DNA of 64,000 bases from the NCBI GenBank assembly GCA_025093555.1, contig JAIWNF010000069.1, forward strand, positions 1 to 64,000, written 5' to 3'. Origin of the DNA: Circinella umbellata (taxonomy: Eukaryota; Mucoromycota; Mucoromycetes; Mucorales; Lichtheimiaceae). The notes under the pieces are model-generated. The model had not been told where the DNA came from, did not search any database, and saw only the letters and a program-made list of their open reading frames with translations. Both the position numbers and the translations under genes were made by a program. Shown here one piece after another: positions 1 through 12,599 of the stretch (the stretch's first letter is position 1; each line of letters starts with the position of its first letter).

Positions 1-879
1 TTGTAATCGGTGGTTGAATGGTTTTCATCTGTATCTGTATTTCATGTAGAGTTCCAACAAAACTTGCTGTGCTGATGATTATTTGATAGTCGACGATATT
101 TTGTATTGTGATGGTAAAGGTTGTTGATCCAGCAGGTATTGTATTGCAATAATAATTATGGGTACTATGCTCTGGTTGTTTTTCGGGTTCAAAACGTAGT
201 GGTTTTTCAGCTGGGGATGAAGTTTTCCATGGTAATATATTGATCGATTAATTGGAACTATTAAATCTTCTTTAGTCCAAATTTCCAAAATCTTGACTCC
301 TGGTCGTGGCATTACAATCAAGGATTGTTGTACTGGTATTCCTTCGTGTAGCATGAATAAATCTTGGTCATTTGTGGCTCCTTGTCGTCGTAATTGCACG
401 TATCTATATGGATCATAATCGTATCCGTATATTTCTGCTATTTCATCATCATCTAATTCTTCTTCTTGTTCTCCCGTTCTTGTATGATAAATATCCATAT
501 AGTCTCCAAGATATATATTGTATGGTAGTTCGATTGGATCGGGACAAGGATTATCGATTTTTATTTCAACTTGTGTTTGGCCTGTAATATTGGTGATGTT
601 TCTTGATAATCGTACGGTTGATACAATGCTGGGTATGGGTAAAACTGTAATTCTTGAGAATTTGTATGCGGTAATTCGCCTGTCAGGTAAGTGGTTTCAT
701 TTCCGGTCAAAGGTATTGATTCTCCAGTATAGACATGATAACATGATGTTCCATTTGGTGCGGTCCATTCTTCTAGTTGTAGTGGATATTTTATTCGATC
801 ATCTTTTAAATAAAATTCGGTTGGTTGTTGATTTTCAATAATATCATCTTCTTCGGATGTAGAATCAGTGTAATCACTT
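1..879 (-). pseudogene. Retrotransposon region downstream of the protease (partial, frameshifted)
   Basis: Continuation of the retroelement polyprotein past the protease. An acidic stretch lies near 880-950. Readable segments follow around 500-850 and then an open stretch at 498-79 (residues such as GYDYDPYRYVQLRRQG). In Ty3/gypsy elements this is where the linker to reverse transcriptase would lie. No reverse transcriptase motif is visible before the window ends, so RT, RNase H, integrase and the second LTR, if present, lie beyond the left edge. Reading continues in different frames, which suggests a decayed copy. Function is assigned only from position. Confidence 0.5.
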
Positions 880-2039
880 TCAATGATGTGTAATCTTCGG
901 TATCATCGGTTGTTTCTTCGTCTGTTTCTTCAGTATCTCCATCTGCTTCTGAGGAATCTGTTTTATTGGTCTTGCGGTTTTAATTCCTTGTATTTGTCGA
1001 TTTGGTATTTTATATGGTAACAGTCTTGAGTGCTGAAATGATACACATGTTACTTGGTTATGATATTTCAATGTGATAGTAGAGGTTCCAAAGTCTATTA
1101 TGGCTCTTGTTTTGTCCATCCAGTTGTTTCCAAGAATTAAATGTACAGGGCTGTCTGTCAATACTTCAATGTAATGGGGATTTTAACAAAATTTCCTATT
1201 TGGATTTCGACATCTTTGATAATTCCTTGTGATGCTTGTATTGCGCCGTTTCCTAAGGTAAATCGTGTTGATGACGATTTTTGTATTTCCATTTCTAAGT
1301 CATCCATTAAGGTTCTTGATATACAACTTTTTGCGGCTCCGGTATCATAAAGGCAAGTTACTGGTTTTCCTTGTATATGTACAGTCGAGTATGCTGCTGT
1401 CGGGTCTAGTTTATCGTCGATATCTTTTATATTCAAAGAAGGTTCTATCTTTCTTCGTGTTGATGTGAATGCATGTAATTCTCTCCGTAATTTTGGACTG
1501 AGCTTGATGAGATCTTGTATTTTTATTTGTGCGGTAATATTTGCAACATCTTGAACTATGTCATATTCGATTTCTGGTTTCATCCTTGGTTTACGCCTTA
1601 ATGGTCTCGGTCGTTGTTCAGCTGGTCCTTTTCCTTTGTTACGTTGGTCTGGATTATTTTCTTTTGTTGAGTAACTATTTGACGGCTGTTCTAACATTGT
1701 TGTATCTTCATTTATTGTTGTTTGTATAGTTGGTAATGTTTGGTGATAATCAGCTGGTGTTATACTGCTTTGTTGTTGATCTTCTATTGGAGGTGGTTGT
1801 ATTGCTGAAATAACTTGTGGAGTTTGTTGTTGATTTTTATTTTGTTGAATAGAAGCTGGTGGTTGTGGATCAAAATTTTCCTTCGTGATTGGTTCTTCAA
1901 ATCGAATCTTGCGTTGCTTTCTTTTATTTGAGCCTTGTGTGTTGCTTGCAACTGTTTTATTGACTGCAGTTCCAGAGCGTAAAGACATTGTTCGTCGTTT
2001 TTGTTGATTGTCTTCTTCTCGTGATCTTTTTTGCGCCAT
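880..2039 (-). pseudogene. Retrotransposon aspartic protease (frameshifted)
   Basis: Retropepsin-type protease of an LTR retrotransposon. After a basic, Q/T-rich N-terminal region, the motif CLYDTGAAKSCIS supplies the catalytic DTGA (about 1360-1330). The second conserved motif, LILGNNWMD, is seen at about 1135-1105 but in another frame; the frame change is at about 1160-1175. Retropepsins cleave the element's own polyprotein as a homodimer. The shift between the two motifs predicts a truncated, probably inactive product unless it is a sequencing error or programmed frameshift, for which I see no specific signal. Confidence 0.75.
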
Positions 2040-3515
2040 GTATAATTCATGTTGGGTAGGTTGTTTCTTTTTGTTGTTTTTATATGTTGTATAGTGATTC
2101 TTTGGATAATAATAATCATCTTCGTCTTCATTATAATATAAATCGTGATAAACGGATTTGTGTGGTGTATTGAGGGCTTCGAGCTGACCGCTTCTTACAA
2201 CTCGCCCTTGTAGTTTTTTGCCGATTGAGTTTCATCATGATCTTGATAATAATTATCATTCCAATAAGGGTCGTCGAAGTAATAATCGTCGTTGTAATAA
2301 TGTCGTAATAATATTCATCAGGTCGATCTTCTAAGTATGCGAAATTGTCGTAATTCTTGTTATCGTTTCTTAATCCTTGATTTCCTTTTACTGGTGGAAT
2401 AGTATTGGCATTTTTCTGATAATTATTTTGATTGTGATGTTGAGTAGCGTCGTAATGATGTTGTTGAAAAGTTTGTCGTTTATCTGATTGTTGATAAGCT
2501 TGTCGATTTTGTTGATAATTATCATTATTGTTGTTATATGATGGTCGTTCTTGATTATACTGATTTTCTTGATTTCGTTGGAATTCTGGTCGATTTTGAT
2601 AATTATTGTATCTCTGTCGGTTTCCATTATTATAATACGATTGACGATTTTGCTGTTGTGGTTGACGGTAATTGTTTCTTGGTGGATAAGTCCTTTGTCG
2701 ATTATAGTTATCGTTTTGATAGTTTGTGGTTCTGATTTGAGATCCCATTGTTCGAAAAGCGTCGGCAACAGTTAATCCTTGTTGTAACAAATCTTCAAAA
2801 GTTTGTTCTACATAACGGTCGTCATCTGGATAGTCTTGGTTTCCCATATTCTCCATGGTATTTAATGGTGTATATTTCTTGCGTCTATTTATTGGATTTC
2901 TTGATGCCTTGTCTTCTAATTCAGCATTCCAATATCCTTCTGCTTTTCGTAATACATCTTTATGTGACATAACGCACATACGCATGCAATGCTTTCGAAT
3001 TTCGGGTAATAATCCAGTCTTGAATCGGGATTCAATATGTTCTTCGTCTTTAATATCAGCTTCATGTGCAGCTTGTCTTAATCTTCCAAGATATGAACGA
3101 GGACTTTCATTATATCTTTGATTTATGGTATTGAAGCGTTCTCTGTATCGTTGAAGATCATATTCTGTAACATAATTTCTTTCTAGTAAGTCCATTGCTG
3201 CTGTTACGGTTGGTGGGGTACTTTCTTCATCTCGTAATTCTTGTAAATATGGTAAATTTCGGTGACATAATAAGTCAATGCAGGTCCTTGTAATACGCCT
3301 TGTAATATTTCTAATCGTCGTGATTCTGTTTGTGCGCCAGTAATTAAAATATAAGAAGTGAACTCTCTTCTGAACATGCGGAAATTTTCATGCTCATAAC
3401 CTCTGAAGGTTAACTCTGGTGGTGGTAGAGCAAATCTAGTGCGGTCGTCCAACACAGTTAGTTCGTTATGCACTTGACGTCTATTGATGTTTGCGCCAGG
3501 TAAATAGTTTTCCAT
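2040..3515 (-). pseudogene. Retrotransposon gag (frameshifted)
   Basis: Capsid-type gag of the same element, starting at the ATG at 3515 about 170 bp inside the PBS. The first segment (3515-3204) carries a capsid-like start with FRRE and ILQGVLQGPAL. Reading then moves to a second frame (about 3255-2131) with a retrotransposon-gag-like helical region (SPRSYLGRLRQAAHEADI, RFKTGLLPEIRKH, KAEGYWNAEL). A long Q/N/Y-rich tail follows, and I find no CCHC zinc knuckle in it. A further frame change occurs near 2240 before the protease begins. At least two frameshifts mark it as decayed. Confidence 0.75.
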
Positions 3516-3687
3516 CTTGTATATATTGTGTATTATGCGGTCTTGATATTTTTCGATTGTCTTGGTAATTTATTATTTTTCTTGTTAATTTACGTTTCGC
3601 CTTAGTAAATTTTAGTTGTCTTGGTAGTGTATAATTGTCTTGGTAATATGTTTCGTCTTGATTGTATGTGAGAGGATAACTATGCAA

Positions 3688-3705
3688 CCCCTGTAGTGAG
3701 CACCA
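3688..3705 (-). other. Retrotransposon primer-binding site
   Basis: On the minus strand the sequence TGGTGCTCACTACAGGGG lies a few bases inside the LTR end. It starts with TGG, as expected for the complement of a tRNA 3' CCA end. I cannot name the primer tRNA without a tRNA set for this organism. A second TGGTGCTCACTA copy lies inside the LTR at 3794-3805. Confidence 0.55.
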
Positions 3706-3711
3706 AATTCG

Positions 3712-4638
3712 TGTGTAGCCGGTGTGGATGTTTTTATATTGAATTTATAAGTAGATATATTTATTCAGCTACAACAGATGCTTATGTATTTTTATAGTGA
3801 GCACCAGTAATATTATCGTATATTACAACGTAATTGTTTATTAAGATTTCTCAAGTTCTTTTGAGATAATATATGTTAAGCGATAATGATTTTAATATAA
3901 TCAAATCTAGTACAGAGATATTATGTCTGTATGTATTGAGTCTTTATAATGTGAATTTAGTTGTTATCAAATTCAAATACTACGTTTAATATGTAGTCAA
4001 CAAATAAATATATAAAATAAGTAAGATAATGATCTTAAGCTAATCCCTTGGATAAATAAAATAATTAAAACAACCCAATATACGGTGTTGAGTGATCAAT
4101 AGAAAATAATTTTAAAATAAAGTCAAATTGACTGAATAACAGATTGATGATTTTTATTTGGTTTAAAAAAGTTGGGGTTTATATATCTTTTACAATTGTT
4201 CCGCAGTAACTTTCTAATGTTACGCAGTTAAATCCGCAGCAACTGTTTAATGTCGCGCAGTTATTACATGTGATTGTTTAATTAATTAATTGGGGGGATA
4301 TTTATATTAAGTTGTTGTACAATAGATTGATTCGTGTAAAAGGTAATAGAAATGAGAATATTCTTATATGAATAATTATTCTGAATATTCGTGTATAAAA
4401 ATAGAAAATAAGAAAAGTTGTTTATGTAAGGGTTACAGTGGTTTAGGGCTAAAGTTGTAAATAATTTAAATAATAAACTTTATTTATATTATTTATATAT
4501 ATATTATTATAGATGATAAAAAATTAAGAAATTTTTGTAATCATCAGATTTATGTTTAATCCTCATAATTAAATATAAAGTGTTAAAATGAGTTATTTTT
4601 CTCATAACTATACATAATAAACTATGATCTGCCACACA
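3712..4638 (-). repeat. Putative 5' LTR of the gypsy-type element
   Basis: The stretch begins with TGTGTAGC on the plus strand and ends with GCCACACA, giving imperfect inverted TG...CA ends of 8 bp. It abuts the PBS and gag, as a 5' LTR should for a minus-strand element. It is AT-rich, non-coding and about 927 bp. The outer end is inferred from the inverted ends only, because the partner LTR is outside the window. Confidence 0.5.
4200..4265. repeat. Two-copy 33-bp tandem repeat in the LTR
   Basis: Two adjacent 33-bp units, each starting TCCGCAG and containing TAATGTyrCGCAGTTA. This is the only GC-richer stretch of the LTR. Short tandem repeats of this kind are common in LTR U3 regions, where they often act as promoter elements; that role is inference here. 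Confidence 0.6.
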
Positions 4639-4720
4639 CTTGTTACCTTGACGACTCTACTATAACTATTTCTATATTACTTGTTGAGTGGATTTTGCCC
4701 AAAGCATCTATATAACATCA

Positions 4721-6443
4721 CTAAGTTTTTATCAAATTTAGATGATGGTTGAACATACTGATAGATTTAATGGATTGTAATTCTAATTCGCACCATGAGA
4801 ATGATACCAATTTACTCCTTTTTGCTGATGCAAGAAGGCCTGGAACAACATTTTCAATAAAGAATGAGCATTTATGGTTGTTTGTAATGGGATAATCGTC
4901 TTGGCATTGCATATGGAAATTACAGAGTACATATTTCATCGTATTGACCAAAATATCAGCTCCAAAGATTCAAGGGAAAATCAATAAATTCCATGTTATT
5001 TAATATCTCATAGATATCATCAAGCAAACCATACTTTTTCAAAGAGTAGTTTTCTCGTTGATTTTTCTTTTGTTCTTTATAATAAATTGCTGATGGACGA
5101 TAAACAGTTATAAGGTTACATGTTGCAAATTTAACATATTCTTTCAAGGATTCAGCATGTGACTTTGGAAGTTTCAGTTTGTGTGGGCTGTTGATGGTGC
5201 ATGAAGGTGTGTTGATGGTATATTGGTTTTTGCCATGTATCAGTGTCAACTGGTTCTATATATACATAGAGCAACAATTAATACCTCAATACTTGTAAGT
5301 TATTAAAATTTACAAAGTGCTTTTTTTATTTAATTTTTAAGAAGAAAAAAAAATTATTGAATCTGACAACCTGATTTTTAATGAAGGGTTTTGCAGAAGA
5401 TTCAACAAATAAATTTATTAAAGTTATTATATAAAACTATAATTATATAAAAATAATTATTAATAGATTATATATTATTAATTGCAAAAATAAAATTAAT
5501 TTCTTTTTTAAAACTGATATCGTTATATTATATTTTTATTTATTTTTATTTACTAATATTTATTAATATCAACATTGCTCATAAATCATATCACAAAAAT
5601 AGTCAGCATTACTATTTCTGAAGATACAAAAATAAAAGAGGTCATACTAGTAGATGTCTTGATTGGGTTAATTCATCAAAAGTTGGTAGTTCCTTATTAC
5701 AATCTTTACTTTCAGTAGCATGCTAAAAGTAAAGAGTGATTAGTAGCTAATTCAACCTTTCCTCTATCTTAAATAATGAATATCATAGAAATATATATAC
5801 CATTGATGGTGATTTTATATAGACATTTGAGTCACTGTTTTCATCTATCTTACTTAACACCCTCATACGTTTTTTCTTGAATAATAGTGATTATTAATAT
5901 ATAATTCATGCTACCACACTCCCCAAATGAACCACCCCACTTTCAAGAGCCTGTACTTACTGGTATTTCTGTTGTAGTATGGAATATTTTTTTTGATTAT
6001 TAATAGGGGCAGCATTAATGCTCGTACTTGGTCCATTGGTAATGTAGTGCGTGTTAACAGCTGCGTTGTCTTTAGAATGGGGTTGATTGATTTGGTCTTC
6101 TTTAATATCACTTTCTGATTTCTTGAGACATTTTAATGATTGTAAGTCCTGTGAATATATAATATAAAACAGAAATAGGCGTCAAGTAAGCAAACACATA
6201 GAAAAAAAAATAACAGAAGGAACTGAAATCTGGTTTTATTCATACAGAGATCTCTTGGATTAATAATTCAACCCTCTCAAAAGTGCTAATTCCGTTTTGT
6301 GTGCTCTTGAGTGTAGTAAGATCGTGTTTCATTATGGTACACAGTTCAGCAATCGTCAAATCATACGCCACATCATAGGCCTTTAAAGCATCGATTAAAG
6401 ACCATAATTTGATTGGAACACTTTGAAAGTATTCGAGAGTCAT
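4721..6443 (-). pseudogene. Unrecognised multicopy gene, copy A (probably disrupted)
   Basis: A gene model can be followed on the minus strand. Exon 1 is 6443-6246 (start MTLEYFQSVPIKLWSLID), exon 2 about 6148-5961, exon 3 about 5708-5648 and exon 4 from about 5255. Introns have GTATGA/GTAAGT donors and AG acceptors, and the reading phases agree across all junctions. Exon 4 encodes SHAESLKEYVKFATCNLI and LLDDIYEILNNMEF, then meets a stop near 4957. Reading resumes in another frame with KYVLCNFHMQCQDDYP and RSKLVSFSWCELELQSIKS to 4721. I do not recognise the family. Two more decayed copies lie at 11205-12170 and 12600-13700, so the stop probably marks a dead copy, although an extra intron is not excluded. 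Confidence 0.5.
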
Positions 6444-8816
6444 TGTAAAAAAAATTAAAATAGGATCACAGTTAAATGGAACAATAGCAAACAGTTTGAG
6501 ATTGATATATAAGTAAGGTGATTAACTAGACTTTTACGATACTGACTTGAGATGTTTTTTAACCCTCGACGGGTAATAATATTGCCACGAATGAGACCTC
6601 GAAATTCTGAAATACTAATAGAAATTTATTATAAAAAAAAAGGATATACACTATTATTTCTGCTATTTCCCCAGTAATTTCTACTAGAACCTAATTCTAT
6701 TTTTTTTATTAAAAATGGTGGATGGGGTTATAATTTTACTTCATTGCTATTCAATAAGAGTCTGGAATTATTTGAATCCTTTTATAGTATCTACATCTAA
6801 GTAATATTTGAAAATAGCTATCTTTCGAGTTTTATTGTTGTTCTTATACCTTTTTTTTTATTAAGTGAAAAAAAATAGAATAGTAAAAGTTAGGAGCTAC
6901 ATAAAATCCAGAGCATGAACCTTGTGTAACCATGAACCATCCGTTTTTATAGGTTACACACTGCTTATCCCTTTCTCGAAATATTGTCATTACTTAATAA
7001 AATATCATAATTTGAAGCGACAAATCTCAATGCAAAATTATTTTCTCTAAAACCTGTTCTGTAACATCTCTTCAGAATACCTACGTTAACATATATTACG
7101 GCTCAAAAAGTTCATAGCTGCATTTCTGACAATTTTTTGTCAATTCTTATTCCATCCTATATTTTGACAGTGTAAGTCAGGATGCACCTTAAGCAATATA
7201 TTATTTCATATATCTTAGCAAACATGACGGATCAATTTTTACCATTTTGTATCCCGTCTCAGCTGCAATGACTTGTTTCTTTTATCTTTCATAGTGGTAG
7301 GAATACGTAGCAAGTGATACTTTTATTATCAGTCTAGTATCATTTACTTTATGACAAATAAAAAATGTCTTAAAAAAGTTTAACATTTATTTTATGCACA
7401 TATTACTTTGCATGTTGAAGTTTTTTTTTTGTTCGGTCCAAGTTCATAGCCATTTTTGTTAATAAATAAATAGATGTGTATACACGTAGTTATGGATACG
7501 AACTTTTAAAACTTGTCGCTTAGATATGTAACTACTTTTTAAAGGATCAGTTTTTTTTATCTAATAATAGTAATGACAATGGGAAAGCCAAAATATATTT
7601 TATACAAATAATATATCATAACTGAATTTTTCTTATTCTCGTAATAATTAAGTTATGTATGAATAAAAACACTAAAAAAAGTGTCTTTACATATATATGA
7701 AGTATCAAAGAAAGTACGTACTTAATTTTAATATGTATATAATAACATGCTTTTATGTAATCGTTCTTTTGCAGATGAAACAAAAAAAAAGTAGCACTAC
7801 AGAGACACAACTTTTTGATTTTAGTTTTAATAATACTGCTTGTAAATGATAAGCTGTTGCTACCTATATAAATGTGTTTGTGTGTGGGAGGGAGAATTAA
7901 GCACTTATTAAAATGGTAAGATTATTGAGCTACTATAAGACAAAATGTCATTATTTGATTATTTTTAAATGAGACCTTTAATAAAAAAAAACACAATGAT
8001 GAACAATGTTTCTACGTATTGTTGTTGTGATATATTGAACAAAACTATATAGAGCTTTCAATTGGGCAGGGGGGATAAACATTGCTTTATAAAGAAATTG
8101 GAAATAGTTTAAAATCTTTAAATTTATTAATATGGAAGACCAGTGGACCTTCGCCTACTAGCCTGTGGTCGCTTCTTTGTGATTCGATTATATTTAAGAG
8201 CAATTGTATAAATATATATAAAATAAGGGGTAGATAATAAAACTGAAAAAACCCAGTATGGGAAAAGGTCAAATTAGAGAGAGCAAAGGCGGTTCGGTGT
8301 GCCTGAAGAGTAAAAGGAAAATTGAGAAAAAGAAGAAGAGTGTTGTATCCAACACATATTATTCACAAAGATAATTATTTGTCATTTTAATTATAAAAGT
8401 ACAACGTATCTTTAATTATGCTTTGCTGACATTTCGTGTATTTCCCTATTTGGACCATGATTTATAAGAACACAAAAGTCCGTCTTCTATAATGATAAAA
8501 GATAACAGCTGCGTAGATATACTATATCGTCAACCGCTTAAAGTCTAATCTGCTAATCTCAATACGTATCATTAATCTTATATTCATAATTCATGCGGCC
8601 ATGACAAATATAAATCTTACGTATACACATATCAGTATATCCCACTGATAATAAGATTCATATAAATAGAGATAATATTTTATTTTAATAAACTTCCAGT
8701 TCAATTATTGTGCTTTTGGGTCTCGCTCACTTTTTAATGTCTCTTTTATTTTATTAAATCTTTATTGATATAACAAGGACGAAAAAAACTGCAAAGGGAG
8801 TAATATTAAAAGTATT
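6444..8816. other. Gene-free AT-rich stretch
   Basis: No coding region, RNA gene or repeat that I can support. Poly-A/T runs are frequent. Short open stretches on both strands lack recognisable protein character. AATAAA-type sites near 8760-8775 could serve the LINE fragment that ends at 8817. Confidence 0.5.
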
Positions 8817-10070
8817 CTAGTTTAGATGTAGGGATTGTGAAGGCGAGGAGATGGGGATATCCATGGGCTCTTCTGGTATTGGTTCTTCCAAGTCAAAATC
8901 GCCATTTGGATGGCTCAAGTAGTCGATTTCACGTAAAACACGTGTGAGAGCGGGCCAGACCGTTTGCCATTTACCTAACGTTAGACCAGCTTCTGACCTT
9001 GGTAAATAATTGAGTATGTAGTCGAGTAGTTGCTGTTCTGGTAGTAATATTTAATATATCACCAAACGCACGCTTGAGGTCGTCAAGAAGGGTGATTAGG
9101 AGTGGACAAGTATTATAATGCTCTCTTTTAGCACCAATTTCATCACAGCGGCAGTTCTTGAGCAGGTACGATGGCAGCTAATGCATTCGCCATTTAACCA
9201 AACGATGACCGTCACGTGGAAAAGCTGCTGGCAAGTAAAGAATCGGGTCAATCATTCATTTTTGATATATACATTGTATTGTTTTCCGTTTTTCGCATGT
9301 ATCTTGAATTCTTTGTCTCGTTTTTGATTTATTGTTTTACTAAGGGGGTTGTTATCCTTTTTCAATTTGTTATAGAGTTGGTAGAATGGGTTGTTTAATG
9401 TGAGATGTTTCTATTGCTTATCACAGTTTTTCCCTTTGAGGAAAGACAATTCAATGGAGCGCGCCATAGTGCTAAGTGGTAAATCTGGAAGTCGTATAGT
9501 GAATTTCAACTGTAATATATGGGTTCTTGTTTGCATTGATGGTAGATCTGTTAATGCTAGAGGTACAATAGTTGGAAAAATTATGAGACGATTACAGTTA
9601 AGAGTCATTTTAATACAGCTTTTTGAGCATTATTAAGTTGTCTTTTTGTGTGGCAGAAAGTGCTGTAATGGCTAATCCAAATTCTAAGACTCGTCTAACA
9701 AACGTACAATATACTCGAATAGCGCGCCATAAACCAGCACCATATTGATGAATACCCATTTGTCGTAGTAGTTCCATGTTGCCGGTTGTTTTGGTGATTC
9801 GTTGGTTGACGAGTTGATCGGAATGAATGCCTTGATAATCAAAAGGGATACCAAGATATTAGAATTCTTGAACTTTGGGGATTGCTTTACCATAGAGTTG
9901 ATACGTGGTGAAGGTTGTGTGTGTAATAAATTCGTTGTGGTGGTTGGAGGTTCAATGATGAAATTGGAAATAAACCAGCCCGTTTCTTATTCGCACGTTT
10001 TAACAATTGATACCAAAAAAAAATCTGGTACCCCTTTGATGACAGTGAGACAATAATCTCACTTCAATTT
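8817..10070 (-). mobile_element. LINE (non-LTR retrotransposon) 3' fragment, decayed
   Basis: Broken reading frames on the minus strand give the C-terminal half of a LINE reverse transcriptase ORF. In order they are: [16 protein letters not shown] with [20 protein letters not shown] and [12 protein letters not shown] (about 9890-9680); ALTDLPSMQTRTHILQLKF (about 9560-9500); a Cys/His cluster CRCDEIGAKREHYNTCP (about 9150-9100); and a C-terminal tail ending at the TAG at 8817. The order and the final Cys/His motif match LINE ORF2 proteins. Several stops and frameshifts show it is dead, and the element is 5'-truncated. Confidence 0.75.
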
Positions 10071-10084
10071 TATTAGATAACAAC

Positions 10085-10510
10085 AGATAAAAACGTATTA
10101 GCAGCTAGTAGACCAAGATTGGAAGTTGACTCAATCATGTGGATGCGTATATCCAATAAGGAGCGCAGTAGATGTCTTAGGTGGAGGACAGGATGGCTTC
10201 CAGGCGGTAAACCGAAACCATGTATCAAATGCAACAATACTACCTATACCAAATCGCACGCCACTAATTGTTTAAACCTGGACTAACATCATAACCAAAG
10301 ACAAACGAACGATCCACTAACATCATTTTTCAAATAAATTACCAAGGTTTAAACCCACTTTTCTCAAGATTCGACGATCTGAAACAAACATGGCCCATTG
10401 TGTGCCAAATACTAGCCAAGTTAGATGCATGTCAACATCTCTCGATCCACAACCAGGTCAAGCATATATAAATTGGATCGATCCTCCACTCCCTGAGAAA
10501 GATTAGAAAA
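10085..10510 (+). mobile_element. Second LINE 3' fragment, opposite strand
   Basis: On the plus strand an open stretch reads RLEVDSIMWMRISNKERSR, LRWRTGWLPGG and then CIKCNNTTYTKSHATNC, ending in a stop. After a frame change it reads FDDLKQTWPIVCQILAKLDA. This is the extreme C-terminal part of a LINE ORF2 with its CxxC...HxxxC motif, related to but clearly different from the fragment at 8817-10070. The two lie head to head about 15 bp apart. Both are 5'-truncated and non-functional. Confidence 0.7.
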
Positions 10511-11204
10511 ATTTTATAACCCCTCAAGACCACATAAATAGATAAGTACGATATAATTCTCTCTTTTTTTGTTTTTTTAGAAACCCCTACGTATTCTCTT
10601 TACATATCTATACACAACAAGTTTACATAACCAGACACCTTATGAAATACTGTATCTCCTTTTTATGTATTTAGTTATTTATCCTTTAACCTTTTTCCTC
10701 GTCATACCAACAAAGTTTTTAAATATTCTTCTTTTAAATTCATGATCTGTCTCAATCAAGTATGTCCAACTGGACGTTGTGTTTAATGGGACTTTAAGAC
10801 AAATAAATTTACCGTACCCCGTTGATAGTCTCAGGCTTCTTAAAAAGTGAAATAATGATATTTTTTTTTTGTAGGGTTTTGTCAATATTTACTATACAAT
10901 AATTGAATACATAAATGGACTGGAAATCTTTTTTTAGCTTCAAGTCTATTGTTAACATGCTATATCACACCTATTCTTCAGTGACAAGTTTTCTTCTTTT
11001 TTTTGTTTTGTGTACAAGAAGAAAATTGATTGACCAAGATAGGTTTTTCGGAGGTTGCACACTCACTTCTTTTGCCAGAAAGGTTTTTTTTTTCAGTAGC
11101 AATGGAACCATTCATTTTTCTCCTCAAAAAAAATATCAATATTAACAGTATTAAAAAATCCATAAAAAAAATCTCAGATTTTTTAACAAAGCAAACAATC
11201 CGTA
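10511..11204. other. Gene-free stretch
   Basis: AT-rich with homopolymer runs. Open stretches on both strands at 10679-11200 show no family signature. Nothing further that I can support. Confidence 0.45.
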
Positions 11205-12170
11205 TTATGAATCTTTGAAATGGAATTCCAATATATTTATACCTATTAATGCCAAATATAGAACAAACAGATTCTTACTACTACTAGTACTACAACTTTT
11301 AAATATCCTTGGAACACCTTCTATTTTATAGTAACCCCATAAAACGTCGTGGCATTCAAAACAAAAAAAAAATGAGATCATGATCCAAACATACCGATAC
11401 GACCACGAGAATGATATACATGTGTTATTTTTTGCCAATGCCAGAAGGGCCCCAGAACACTATTTTTCAACAATGAAACGAAAGTTCATGGTTGGATAAT
11501 CATCTTGACATTGCATATGAAAGTTACAGTATACATATTTCCAATCGTATTGACCAAAATATCAAGCTCCTTTATTATGATTGCTAAATGCTCGTCTCCA
11601 ATGATTCATAAGAAAATCGACAAGTTCCATGTTATTCAATTACGTCATACATATCATCAAGCAAACTGTACTTTTGTTTTTAAAGAGAGTAGTTTTTTGT
11701 CGTTAGTTTTTCTTTTGCTCTTGATAACAATTTTGCTGTAGTACCATCCACAGTTATAAGGTTTACTTGTTGCGAATTTGACATATTCTTGTAAGGACTC
11801 GACATGTGGGCTATTCATGTTACGTGAAGGTGTGTTGGTACCCTATTGGTTTTTTTTCCCACGTATCAAAATGTTTACATGAATTATATCACAAAACTAG
11901 TCACTCATTACCATTATCCGAAATAATTCTGTTACTCATATAAAATTAAAATTAGATCATACCGGTACATGGCTTGACTGGGTTCATTCCTCAAAAACTG
12001 GTTCATTCCCTTATTTATAGTTCTTTTAGATTCAGTAGCACGCCAATTAAAAAAAATGAGAAGATGGATAAATAGTTAGTTCAAACCTTCCCTCCTTCCA
12101 TCTTAAAAATAACAAATATTATAGAAATATAGATACCATAGAGGATGATTTTATATCAATAAGAGGTTTC
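11205..12170 (-). pseudogene. Unrecognised multicopy gene, copy B (decayed)
   Basis: Homologous at DNA level to copy A (4721-6443) in the same orientation. The block around 11505-11560 reads YVYCNFHMQCQDDYP on the minus strand, matching copy A. Further matches are the region near 11700-11850 (TTGACATATTC-type stretch) and the segment at 11950-12160 that corresponds to exon 3 of copy A and its preceding intron. Many stops and frameshifts are present. Extension into 12180-12560 is possible but weak. Confidence 0.55.
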
Positions 12171-12599
12171 AATTTTTTTTTAAAATCTGCGTCTCAACAG
12201 AACACAGGTTTCATTTTTGTTATTTGATAACCCATAAATTCGCTTATCCTTGGATGATATAAAGTGGTTAATTCGTGCTTCCGGACAGATGTCTTTCTAA
12301 TACAAATCCAACACACACATTCCATAACGTTACTTTCTGGTGTTTTTGTTTCTTGTATGAAAATTGGTTTCTTAATGAGTCTAACATAGATCTAACATAG
12401 ACACAGGAATCTGATCCATTGATAAAACACGGTGGACACTAGGAAGCTGTGTATTTGATACAGGTTCGTCTCCCCCGTCAATTCCATTCATTTCTTGGGT
12501 GGGAATGAAATTATCAGGAGGCTAAAGCAAATCTGGTAGGTTCGTTTATACTATCATGAACAGCCTTCGTTTGTGATTGGGAGGGAGGGCAGACATGTT

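Noticed and set aside
8087..8272. tRNA-like or small coding gene around 8.1-8.3 kb
   Set aside because: No cloverleaf could be built from the sequence, and the open stretch has no family features.
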